In this document: in pieces, positions 1 to 5,560 of the stretch
How the letters are laid out: each line of letters begins with the position of its first letter
Position numbering within the stretch: position 1 is the stretch's first letter
Assembly: GCA_012963655.1 (NCBI GenBank)
Contig: DTVI01000255.1
Location: 1-6,151, forward strand
Length of the DNA stretch: 6,151 nucleotides
DNA from: Sulfurimonas sp.
Lineage (GTDB): Bacteria; Campylobacterota; Campylobacteria; Campylobacterales; Sulfurimonadaceae
Direction of reading: 5' to 3'
Notes under the pieces: model-generated
Databases searched by the model: none
Told to the model about the DNA's origin: nothing
Seen by the model: the letters and a program-made list of their open reading frames with translations, nothing else
Position numbers and translations under genes: made by a program

Positions 1-78
1 GGTGACAACAAAGTTTTACAAACTCAAACTTCTGAATTATTTAAACGCATAAAGCAATTAATAAATGAAATTAAATAA
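1..78 (+). CDS. C-terminal end of an unidentified protein (5' end outside window)
   Basis: Frame 1 is open from the first base to a TAA at 76-78 and gives 25 residues ending in FKRIKQLINEIK, a lysine-rich, probably helical tail. The stop overlaps the ribosome binding site of the rhodanese gene, which starts 10 bp later on the same strand. That spacing is typical of consecutive genes in an operon and is the main reason to treat this stretch as coding. Too little is visible to name a family. It could also be a chance open frame in AT-rich DNA, though 25 codons with a well-placed stop make a gene end more likely. Confidence 0.5.
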   Translation, partial: GDNKVLQTQTSELFKRIKQLINEIK

Positions 79-81
79 GGA
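77..81 (+). promoter_or_regulatory. Ribosome binding site that decides the rhodanese start
   Basis: AAGGA lies 7 nt before the ATG at 89 and shares its first two bases with the stop codon of the upstream gene. The in-frame ATGs at 65 and 83 have no comparable site at a workable distance: the first has none, and the second is one base away. This supports 89 as the start and suggests translational coupling to the preceding gene. Confidence 0.6.
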
Positions 82-88
82 TATGAAA

Positions 89-547
89 ATGAAAAAAATA
101 ATTATTGGATATTTAGTTCTACTTTTTAGTACTTTGTCTTTTGCGGGGCATCCTGAAACAGATGCCTTAATTAAAATTGCAATACAAGATGCAGGTGAGA
201 TTAGTCCCCAAGACTTAAAGACAATGTTTGATAATGAAACAGATGTCATTATCTTAGATATTAGAGAAAGAGAGCAAAGAGCAGAAGGTCAAATATATGG
301 GGATGATATGCTTGCCATTACAAGAGGTAATTTAGAATTTTATATACTTAATGAAATTAAAAATAAGGATGCATTTATTGTCACCTATTGTCGTGGCGGA
401 AGTCGTGGAGCCTTAGCTGCACAAACCCTACATAACTTAGGCTATAAAAATGCAATCAATCTAAAAGGCGGTCTTAAAGGCTGGGCAAAATCAGGTTATC
501 CTATAGAAACGGGTCTTGGGGTTACACTATTAAGTAAGGAAGAATAG
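89..547 (+). CDS. Secreted single-domain rhodanese-like protein
   Basis: This is a 152-residue protein with one rhodanese domain. Rhodaneses carry or transfer sulfane sulfur on an active-site cysteine. Residues 1-19 (MKK, a hydrophobic core, then LSFA before GHPE) form a classic Sec signal peptide, so the mature protein is probably periplasmic. The domain shows the substrate-side strand IILDIRERE near residues 54-62, the AEGQI segment near 65-69 (where GHI is usual), and the active-site loop CRGGSR at 101-106 with Cys101 present. NLKGGLKGW follows, as is common in the family. The loop is intact, so activity is plausible. A longer frame starting at 65 would spoil the signal peptide, so 89 is preferred. 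It is followed without a gap by a 57-codon gene. Physiological sulfur donors and acceptors cannot be read from the sequence; roles in sulfide or polysulfide handling are possible. Confidence 0.9.
   Translation: MKKIIIGYLVLLFSTLSFAGHPETDALIKIAIQDAGEISPQDLKTMFDNETDVIILDIREREQRAEGQIYGDDMLAITRGNLEFYILNEIKNKDAFIVTYCRGGSRGALAAQTLHNLGYKNAINLKGGLKGWAKSGYPIETGLGVTLLSKEE
536..540 (+). promoter_or_regulatory. Ribosome binding site for the 57-codon gene, inside the rhodanese gene
   Basis: AAGGA sits in the last codons of the rhodanese gene, 7 nt before the ATG at 548. The site and spacing are near ideal and match those used by neighbouring genes, which is the best evidence that the short downstream frame is translated. 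Confidence 0.6.
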
Positions 548-721
548 ATGATTACACTTCACAAGAACAATGAAGATGGAATTTCTTTGCAGATATGTGG
601 TTCTTACAATGCACGATGTGGAATTCTTAAAAACGAAGCCTACTTCGATACACAAATATCCTCAAATATACAAAAACTTGCAGATTGGGTAAGTCAAAGT
701 AAACAGGTTCTAAGCTTCTAA
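548..721 (+). CDS. Small hypothetical protein (57 aa), coupled to rhodanese
   Basis: An ATG follows the rhodanese TAG (545-547) with no gap and opens a 57-codon frame that ends at TAA 719-721. The product begins MITLHKNNEDGISLQ and ends in VLSF. It has no signal peptide or membrane segment, so it is probably cytoplasmic. Two cysteines, Cys17 and Cys24, form a C-x6-C pair in the segment QICGSYNARCG, and a short helix-like stretch (SNIQKLADWV) follows. I do not recognise a family. The strong ribosome binding site at 536-540 and the stop-start junction indicate translational coupling, so it may work with the rhodanese or be controlled with it; this is inference. The frame fills almost the whole gap between the rhodanese and the facing HMA gene, leaving 18 bp. 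Confidence 0.65.
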   Translation: MITLHKNNEDGISLQICGSYNARCGILKNEAYFDTQISSNIQKLADWVSQSKQVLSF

Positions 722-739
722 ATATAATGCTAAGGCGTT

Positions 740-1156
740 TTATTTAGCCCCTCCACATTTTCCATCTCCACATTTCATCTCATGTTTAACTTTTGTTTTC
801 ATAGAACCATTTAAGTCATGTAAACCTTTTTCATCTTCATAAGAAACAGTTGTAAAACCTTTACGGTTAATATTTTTCATAATTGTCTTAATATCTGTTT
901 GGGTCTTGTCATACTCAACATCAACTCTTTGATTAGTGCTTGAAGAGTTAACATTAACCATTCCCTTATCTTTAATAACCTTATCAATAGCAATTTCACA
1001 TGACTCACAGGTCATCCCCTTCATGTTAATAGTTTTATGCACTACATTCTTAGGGTCTATAGGCTGAGGGCCTTGTGGCTCTTGTCCTAGGTATAAAAAA
1101 GCACCTACCGCAATACCTATAATAACAACAATTGTTCCTAATATTTTAATATTCAT
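740..1156 (-). CDS. Membrane-anchored heavy-metal-associated (HMA) domain protein
   Basis: The 138-residue product starts with an uncleaved-looking hydrophobic helix (about residues 4-23), then a proline/glutamine-rich linker (about 25-36), then one HMA domain (about 39-107). The metal-binding motif GMTCESC is at 47-53, with Cys50 and Cys53. The domain has the usual length and ends with a GFTTVSYED segment. The C-terminal tail adds a second possible site, HEMKCGDGKCGG, with Cys129 and Cys134 and nearby His and Met. The HMA fold normally binds Cu(I) or other soft metals; here it would face the periplasm as a chaperone or sensor, or take part in mercury or copper handling. The start has GAGA-type ribosome binding bases 6-10 nt upstream. 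It converges with the rhodanese unit and diverges from the dehydrogenase gene. No P-type ATPase or merT-like partner is visible. Confidence 0.85.
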   Translation of the reverse strand: MNIKILGTIVVIIGIAVGAFLYLGQEPQGPQPIDPKNVVHKTINMKGMTCESCEIAIDKVIKDKGMVNVNSSSTNQRVDVEYDKTQTDIKTIMKNINRKGFTTVSYEDEKGLHDLNGSMKTKVKHEMKCGDGKCGGAK

Positions 1157-1222
1157 ATTTTTCTCTTTGTATTGTTTTCGAAATTTTACACTAAGATGAC
1201 TAGTATTTAGCTAAAATTGCTT
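1157..1222. promoter_or_regulatory. Divergent promoter region between HMA and dehydrogenase genes
   Basis: These 66 bp separate two head-to-head starts, so both promoters should lie here or slightly inside the genes. On the minus strand a TAAAAT (1183-1188), preceded by TG, would give a leader of about 20 nt for the HMA gene. On the plus strand the candidates are TAGTAT (1201-1206) and TAAAAT (1212-1217); both would give the dehydrogenase a very short or absent leader. No good -35 box is seen for either direction. The boxes were read by eye. Confidence 0.35.
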
Positions 1223-2047
1223 ATGAAAAAAACAATACTTATAACAGGATGTTCTAGCGGAATTGGCTATGACACCGCACATTACTTACATAAAAATGGA
1301 TACAGAGTTTTTGCAAGTGCTCGTAAAGTAGAAGATGTTCAAAGATTAAAAGACGAGGGCTTAGATACTTATCTTTTAGATGTCACCAAGCCTGAGACGA
1401 TTAAAGACACACTTGAGGCTATTTTAAAACGAACAGATGGAAAACTTTATGCTGTCTTTAATAACGCAGGATATGGGCAGCCTGGAGCGGTTGAAGATAT
1501 ACCTACCCAGGTACTTAAAGAGCAGTTTGAAACCAACTTATTTGGCCTACATGAGATGACAAGACAAATCATTCCTATCATGAGAAAACAGGGTTATGGA
1601 AGAATTATCCAGCATTCTTCGGTATTAGGCCTAGTTTCTCTTCGTTTTAGAGGGGCTTATAATGCCACAAAGTACGCTATAGAAGGTTTATGTGACACCC
1701 TAAGACTAGAGCTAATGAATGATGATATACATGTTGTTACTATAAATACAGGGCCAGTTCGTTCAGACTTTAGGAAAAATGCTACTAAGAAGTTTTATGA
1801 ACATATTCATGGAAAACCCACTGTTTTTGAAAAAGAGTATGAAAAAGAGCTTATCCCTCATGAAGAAGTAAAAAAGAAAGACCCTTTTACAAAAGATTCA
1901 GATGTTGTAATTGCTAATATTCTTAAGGCCCTTGAAAAAGATAGACCTAGACCTCGCTATTATAATACTTCAGCAACACATGTTTTAGGTGGGTTAAAAC
2001 GTATTTTATCAACAGGGCTATTGGATAAGATTTTATTAAAGATATAA
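1223..2047 (+). CDS. YbbO-like short-chain dehydrogenase/reductase (SDR)
   Basis: This is a classical SDR of 274 residues with a Rossmann fold that uses NAD(P)H to reduce or oxidise a carbonyl or alcohol. Visible motifs are the cofactor loop TGCSSGIG (8-15), NNAG (80-83), catalytic Asn105 in ETNLFG, Ser133 in HSSVLG, and Tyr146-x-x-x-Lys150 in YNATK; all catalytic residues are present. An Arg after the second strand (ASARK) favours NADPH. The C-terminal part, with DRPRPRYY and a final LLDKIL, resembles E. coli YbbO, a broad aldehyde reductase, more than steroid or sugar SDRs. The substrate cannot be named. ATG at 1223 is preferred; a TTG two codons earlier is the only extension, and neither has a clear ribosome binding site. 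The DUF302 gene follows 9 bp downstream, almost certainly co-transcribed. Confidence 0.9.
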   Translation: MKKTILITGCSSGIGYDTAHYLHKNGYRVFASARKVEDVQRLKDEGLDTYLLDVTKPETIKDTLEAILKRTDGKLYAVFNNAGYGQPGAVEDIPTQVLKEQFETNLFGLHEMTRQIIPIMRKQGYGRIIQHSSVLGLVSLRFRGAYNATKYAIEGLCDTLRLELMNDDIHVVTINTGPVRSDFRKNATKKFYEHIHGKPTVFEKEYEKELIPHEEVKKKDPFTKDSDVVIANILKALEKDRPRPRYYNTSATHVLGGLKRILSTGLLDKILLKI

Positions 2048-2051
2048 GGAG
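2046..2051 (+). promoter_or_regulatory. Ribosome binding site overlapping the dehydrogenase stop
   Basis: AAGGAG, the best Shine-Dalgarno match in the window, begins inside the TAA at 2045-2047 and ends 5 nt before the ATG at 2057. Ribosomes finishing the dehydrogenase would stop on this site, so translation of the two genes is probably coupled. Confidence 0.6.
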
Positions 2052-2056
2052 TAAAC

Positions 2057-2437
2057 ATGATTTATACCATAGAAACAAAGCGAAGCTGTGAAGAGGTCGA
2101 AGAAAAAGTTGAAGAAGAGTCTAAAAGCTTTGGTTTAATACTGAAAAAACATTATCCATTTTCTAAACACTTACCCCAGACAGGACTAGCTATTAATAAT
2201 CATGCCTCAGTTTTTGAACTATGCAAGGCACCTATTGCGGCAAAGGTTTTAAATGCTCATCCTGAATTATCTTTACTCTTACCTTGTCGTATTTCTATCT
2301 TTGAAAAAGAAGGAAGGTCTTATGCCTCAACCCACGACCTCCTTTCTCTCTTTGAGAACTTAGAATGTGAGGCTCAATTAAAAGAAGAAATATTAGGTCT
2401 TTATAAAAATATTACGGACATGATGAAGTCTTGGTAA
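2057..2437 (+). CDS. DUF302 family protein
   Basis: The 126-residue product matches the DUF302 pattern: a variable N-terminal half, then VFELCKAPIAAKVLNAHPE (52-70), then LLLPCRISIFEKEGRSY (73-89). It carries Cys11, Cys56, Cys77 and Cys104; Cys56 and Cys77 sit at the conserved VFE-x-C and LPCRIS positions. There is no signal peptide, so it should be cytoplasmic. The biochemical role of DUF302 is not established; the family often occurs in sulfur-oxidising bacteria and near thiol or redox genes. It is the second gene of an operon with the YbbO-like dehydrogenase, which suggests a redox-related job, but that is inference. Its stop codon directly abuts the stop of the facing 130-residue gene. 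Confidence 0.85.
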   Translation: MIYTIETKRSCEEVEEKVEEESKSFGLILKKHYPFSKHLPQTGLAINNHASVFELCKAPIAAKVLNAHPELSLLLPCRISIFEKEGRSYASTHDLLSLFENLECEAQLKEEILGLYKNITDMMKSW

Positions 2438-2830
2438 CTACCGAACTAAGGCAATGCCATAAGAATTTGCCCTAACAATACGTCGAAGCTGGGCTAATTC
2501 ATGCTCACTTAAAGAGGCACTATACACTTGGTGCATCATTCTAAGCATATGATCATACGAGCTAAAAGAAAGTTTTTCTTGAAAAAGTGCCTTATTAGAA
2601 ATGTAGATATACACCTTTTGCATCACTTCTTTATTAAAAGAATCTTGTAAGTTATGTAAAAACAAACTTGCCTTTTCACCCTCACTTGCAAACACTTCTT
2701 GGGCCCTTATTATAGCTACTTCAGGATTCATTCCCTTAGCTTGTAAAAGATCTGAAATTTTCTCAAAAGCAAAGTTAGATGCGAAACGTAGATGAATTGT
2801 AGGTGTATTAAAAAAAAGTATTTCGTTCAT
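2438..2830 (-). CDS. Hypothetical protein (130 aa)
   Basis: I do not recognise a family. The product starts MNEILFFNTPTIHLRFASNF and looks mostly alpha-helical, with no signal peptide, membrane segment or cysteine. Charged helices around residues 20-50 and 85-120, and the arginine-rich end QLRRIVRANSYG, would suit a small soluble protein that binds a partner or nucleic acid, but there is no motif to support either. The start is well backed: AAGGA at 2836-2840 lies 5 nt before the ATG, and a possible -10 box (TAGAAT, 2868-2873) would give a leader of about 30 nt. It lies downstream of truD on the same strand, separated by 96 bp that contain a perfect palindrome, so it may be its own transcription unit. 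It converges with the DUF302 gene with no gap between stop codons. Confidence 0.75.
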   Translation of the reverse strand: MNEILFFNTPTIHLRFASNFAFEKISDLLQAKGMNPEVAIIRAQEVFASEGEKASLFLHNLQDSFNKEVMQKVYIYISNKALFQEKLSFSSYDHMLRMMHQVYSASLSEHELAQLRRIVRANSYGIALVR

Positions 2831-2867
2831 ATTTTTCCTTCTTTAGGTTTTCTATCTTACTAGAGCT

Positions 2868-2873
2868 ATTCTA
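2868..2873 (-). promoter_or_regulatory. Possible -10 box for the 130-aa gene
   Basis: TAGAAT on the minus strand lies about 37 nt before the ATG at 2830. There is no matching -35 hexamer at the usual distance, where a large palindrome begins. Many Campylobacterota housekeeping promoters lack a clear -35, so its absence is not decisive. Confidence 0.25.
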
Positions 2874-2896
2874 AAGAAGTGCTGTGTGGAAAATGT

Positions 2897-2922
2897 GTGA
2901 GTATCATAATTATGATACTCAC
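2897..2922 (-). terminator. Perfect 26-bp palindrome after truD: terminator or operator
   Basis: The 13-base arm GTGAGTATCATAA is followed at once by its exact reverse complement, centred between 2909 and 2910. It begins 4 bp after the truD stop (2927-2929) when read along truD. As RNA it would form a long stem with a few AT pairs opening as the loop. The bases after the stem are ACATTTTCC, so the U-run is short, which weakens the intrinsic terminator reading. In the other direction the flank is GAGCTTATTTATTTTG, which also lacks a clean run. Because it lies just upstream of a possible promoter for the 130-residue gene, a dimeric regulator site is a fair alternative. Confidence 0.5.
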
Positions 2923-2926
2923 GAGC

Positions 2927-4018
2927 TTATTTATTTTGAAAATCTGGTGTTAAGTCCCTGTTTGCAAGGTTTTCAAGTAAAACCGTTGCATAAGATCCCT
3001 TAGGAAGATTAAAAGAAAGTTCAAAACTTTTATCCTTAGCCTTATACTCATAACGTATGGCCTTTGGATATACAATAGCCTCTCTTCTCATGCCCATAGC
3101 ATTTACCGTTAAGTCATCATAATGATGCTCAATTTCACCTGCCATGCCCTTAGCTCGCCACGCCTTTGAGCCTGCAAGAAGTCCTGTTGGTACTATCTTT
3201 TGTTCTTTATATGGCTTACGAATTTTTTGTAGGTCTGTTACATTTATCCACTTTTTACTTGCATATTCGTAAACTATATCGCCTGAAAGTATTTTTATAA
3301 GTCCTGCTTGATTTTTAAGTACATCACACTCTTGCGCAGATATATTCATATTAACTAAGAGCTCTTCGCTGTCTTTATTTTCTATATCATTTGTAATTTC
3401 TATTCTTTTAGCTAGCCAATCATTAAAAAGATAAGATTGATAAGCATGAAGCATAATACGATGAATTTTTTTATCCTTCATCATTAACTCACCTTGAGCA
3501 ACTTCTCTAGATTTTTCAAAATTCCCTGAGTCTTTCCCAAAACGCTGATATCCAAAATAGTTTGGCATACCGTGTTTTTGGATCTCTTTTAAAACATCTT
3601 CTAAATTACTTGCGGCTTCAGCATTTACATCATGAAGCCTAATAAAGAAGTTATTTCCTTTCAAGTCCCCAATAGAAAGTTTTTCTTTGGCCTTAAAACT
3701 TTCTAATATTTTAATACGAGGATGTCTGATACGTTCTAAAGATCTTGAAAACTTTAAAGGCACAGAAATATATTGTGTCGTCGTCGCATGCTTATCTTTT
3801 AGACCTGCATAACCGATGTTAAAGCATTGAAGCTCTTCTTCTAATATATCAAGTAATTCTAGGGTAGAAAGTTCTTGCTTTTGAACCTTCGCGATAAAAT
3901 AATTTCCCTTATCTTGAGGTGTGTCCCATAAGGGAAGTTCTGTCACGATAAAGTCATCTTTAGTTTGTCTAAATTTAAACTTTATAGGCTTATGGTTTTG
4001 TTTAAAAATTCGTTTCAT
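2927..4018 (-). CDS. truD: tRNA pseudouridine(13) synthase TruD
   Basis: TruD converts U13 in the D-arm of certain tRNAs, such as tRNA-Glu in E. coli, to pseudouridine; it needs no cofactor. The 363-residue length is close to E. coli TruD (about 349). The N-terminal part has the FIVTELPL segment typical of the family start. The active-site motif GLKDKHATTTQ is at 72-82 with catalytic Asp75, and NYFGYQRFG, another hallmark, is at 153-161. The TRUD insertion domain occupies roughly residues 160-310, and the ending LPKGSYATVLLENL also fits the family. The start has TAAAGG at 4025-4030, 6 nt before the ATG. It is divergent from the receiver-domain remnant, and a palindrome that may end its transcript follows 4 bp after the stop. 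Confidence 0.95.
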   Translation of the reverse strand: MKRIFKQNHKPIKFKFRQTKDDFIVTELPLWDTPQDKGNYFIAKVQKQELSTLELLDILEEELQCFNIGYAGLKDKHATTTQYISVPLKFSRSLERIRHPRIKILESFKAKEKLSIGDLKGNNFFIRLHDVNAEAASNLEDVLKEIQKHGMPNYFGYQRFGKDSGNFEKSREVAQGELMMKDKKIHRIMLHAYQSYLFNDWLAKRIEITNDIENKDSEELLVNMNISAQECDVLKNQAGLIKILSGDIVYEYASKKWINVTDLQKIRKPYKEQKIVPTGLLAGSKAWRAKGMAGEIEHHYDDLTVNAMGMRREAIVYPKAIRYEYKAKDKSFELSFNLPKGSYATVLLENLANRDLTPDFQNK

Positions 4019-4077
4019 TTGAAACCTTTAATCAATATTTTATATGAATAGCATAATTATATCTTAGAGGTATTAAA
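4019..4077. promoter_or_regulatory. Divergent promoter region between truD and receiver remnant
   Basis: This 59-bp gap holds start signals for both strands. For truD, a consensus TATAAT on the minus strand (4056-4061) would place the transcript start near 4050, and a second candidate TATAAA is at 4039-4044. On the plus strand, CATAAT (4052-4057) overlaps the first of these and would start a transcript near 4064, just before the AGAGG ribosome binding site at 4066-4070. The overlap means that only one direction could be used at a time. Assignments are by eye. Confidence 0.4.
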
Positions 4078-4296
4078 ATGAATATAGTACCTGTAGATGA
4101 TAATAAGAATTTGTCTTTTTTTAGTGTTAAAAATGAACTATTAGCTCTACATATCATCAAAAGACATGAAATTAACATCATCATTCTTATGGCAACAACA
4201 AGGAGGCTGGTAAATAGGTATTTTGTAAAGCCCTTTGAGCATGATGCAATTGCACAAGTCTTAAATGCTATCCACCGACGCATGAAACCTAGCTAA
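4078..4296 (+). pseudogene. Degenerate response-regulator receiver-domain remnant (72 codons)
   Basis: The 72-residue frame looks like the two ends of a CheY-like receiver domain with the middle missing. It begins MNIVPVDDNKN, matching the first strand and the acidic pair (Asp7, Asp8), and ends YFVKPFEHDAIAQVLNAI, matching the conserved Lys-Pro of strand 5 (Lys51-Pro52) and the last helix. The centre, EINIIILMATT, resembles strand 3 or 4, but no phosphoacceptor Asp is present. A receiver is normally about 120 residues, so roughly 50 are lost. It cannot be a working phosphoreceiver. The frame is unbroken, with AGAGG 7 nt before the ATG and a possible -10 upstream, so a short product may still be made. 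It lies between leftward xseA and truD on the opposite strand, and its last 8 bases overlap the xseA end. A decayed gene is the likeliest reading; a small adapted protein is less likely. Confidence 0.55.
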
Positions 4297-5542
4297 GAAT
4301 AAACTTCTCTTGCACTTTTGCGCGAAGTTTAACCTTATCCGTCATTACTTCAAACACTTCATCTGTATTTAAAATATCAATATCAATCAACTTTCCATCT
4401 TGAGAAACTTGAGCAAACCCTTTTTTATTTTTAAGCTTAGGGTTTTGTGCATCTAAGGCATTTTGCAATTGCTTCACAGACTGGCTCTTAGCTTGTAAAA
4501 CTGTTCTCATTTGGCGAGGTAAAACTTCTAATAAAGGCAGCAGTTCTCTTTGCGCACTTTGTAAGGTGTAAATCATTCTTTGATTAAACATACTTATTAA
4601 TTGTTGTACTTCATCTTTTTTCATCTTTAAACGGTTGTCTATAGAGTTTTGAGCATAAGATTGTTTTAGATGCTTTACTTGTTCGCTAGCCCTTTGAAGC
4701 CTTTGGCCTTGAGTACGAGTAAGTTGTTGCATAAGGGAGTCTATACTCATTAGAATTTCATTCTTATCTGGTAATATCATCTCAATTGCCGCAGAAGGTG
4801 TCGGTGCTCTTAAATCCGCAACATAATCTGATATCACCCAATCAATCTCATGTCCCACTGCTGAGACAATAGGTGTCTTACAATGATACATGACATTTGC
4901 AACTATCTCTTCATTAAAACCCCAAAGGTCTTCCATAGATCCACCACCGCGACCAACAACTATGGCGTCATGATTATTTTTATCCGCGGCCTTTATTCCT
5001 CTAGCAATAGACTTAGGAGCGGACTCACCTTGTACAACTGCGTCATATAAAGATATTTTAACAAGGGGCCATCTTGACTCAGCTACTCTAAGCATATCTT
5101 GTAAGGCAGCGCCAGTTTCTGAAGTAACAAGCCCAAGACTTGTAATATACTTAGGCATTTGTTTTTTGTGTTCAGCCGAAAAATAGCCTTGGTCTTGAAG
5201 TTTAGACTTTAACTGTTCAAAGGCAAGAGCTAAAGCACCCTTCCCTGAAGGCTCAGCTGAAAGTACATTAAGTTGGTACTGCCCTCTAGGCTTGTAAACC
5301 GTAATAGCAGCTTCTAAAATGACTTTCAAACCTTCTTCAAGACGGAACTTTAATCTTGAAGCATTTCCCTTAAACATCACACACGATATAGAAGAAGAGG
5401 CATCTTTGAGGGTAAAATATATATGTCCACTATTATGATAAGTTACACGCGAAAGCTCACCTTCTACGAAGTTTCGTATAAATGTTGTTTCAAGAAGATT
5501 TTTAATTTGTTCGTTTAGAGCGTCAACAGAGAGAACATTCAT
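4289..5542 (-). CDS. xseA: Exodeoxyribonuclease VII large subunit
   Basis: XseA is the catalytic subunit of exonuclease VII, which degrades single-stranded DNA from both ends into short oligonucleotides, with several small XseB subunits. The 417-residue protein is slightly shorter than the E. coli one (about 456). An N-terminal OB-fold (about 1-100) contains GHIYFTLKD and VMFKGNASRL. The catalytic domain holds GLVTSETGAALQDML (137-151), GRGGGSMEDLWGFN (197-210) and VGHEIDWVISDYVADLRAPT (229-248), all diagnostic. A long glutamine- and charge-rich coiled coil (about 260-370) would bind XseB, and a small C-terminal domain ends in VQEKFILS. AAGGG at 5549-5553 lies 6 nt before the ATG. It follows ubiE by 18 bp on the same strand, so the two are probably one operon. 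No xseB is present in the window. Confidence 0.96.
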   Translation of the reverse strand: MNVLSVDALNEQIKNLLETTFIRNFVEGELSRVTYHNSGHIYFTLKDASSSISCVMFKGNASRLKFRLEEGLKVILEAAITVYKPRGQYQLNVLSAEPSGKGALALAFEQLKSKLQDQGYFSAEHKKQMPKYITSLGLVTSETGAALQDMLRVAESRWPLVKISLYDAVVQGESAPKSIARGIKAADKNNHDAIVVGRGGGSMEDLWGFNEEIVANVMYHCKTPIVSAVGHEIDWVISDYVADLRAPTPSAAIEMILPDKNEILMSIDSLMQQLTRTQGQRLQRASEQVKHLKQSYAQNSIDNRLKMKKDEVQQLISMFNQRMIYTLQSAQRELLPLLEVLPRQMRTVLQAKSQSVKQLQNALDAQNPKLKNKKGFAQVSQDGKLIDIDILNTDEVFEVMTDKVKLRAKVQEKFILS

Positions 5543-5560
5543 TTTGAGCCCTTTTTTATA

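Noticed and set aside
65..88. Earlier ATG codons (65 and 83) for the rhodanese
   Set aside because: They lack a usable ribosome binding site and add charged residues before an otherwise standard signal peptide; ATG at 89 fits better.
58..249. Minus-strand 63-codon open frame
   Set aside because: It lies opposite the signal peptide and start of the rhodanese, has no supporting ribosome binding site or recognisable domain, and is explained as a shadow of that gene.
722..739. Possible bidirectional terminator between the 57-aa gene and the HMA gene
   Set aside because: No stem longer than three pairs could be formed in or around this 18-bp gap; it holds nothing I can support.
1217..1222. TTG start two codons upstream of the dehydrogenase ATG
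   Set aside because: It is a weaker start codon with no ribosome binding site, and the family normally begins with a short Met-Lys-Lys-type end directly before the first strand.
2433..2446. Small inverted repeat GGTA/TACC at the convergent stops
   Set aside because: The stem is 3-4 bp with a tiny loop and no U-run, too weak to call a terminator.
2897..2922. Fur-box reading of the 26-bp palindrome
   Set aside because: The AT-rich core has a loose resemblance to iron-regulator sites, but the half-sites do not match the known pattern well and the downstream gene has no iron link.
4032..4283. Minus-strand 83-codon open frame
   Set aside because: It is antisense to the receiver remnant, whose own frame carries recognisable receiver motifs and a good ribosome binding site; the antisense product has no recognisable features.
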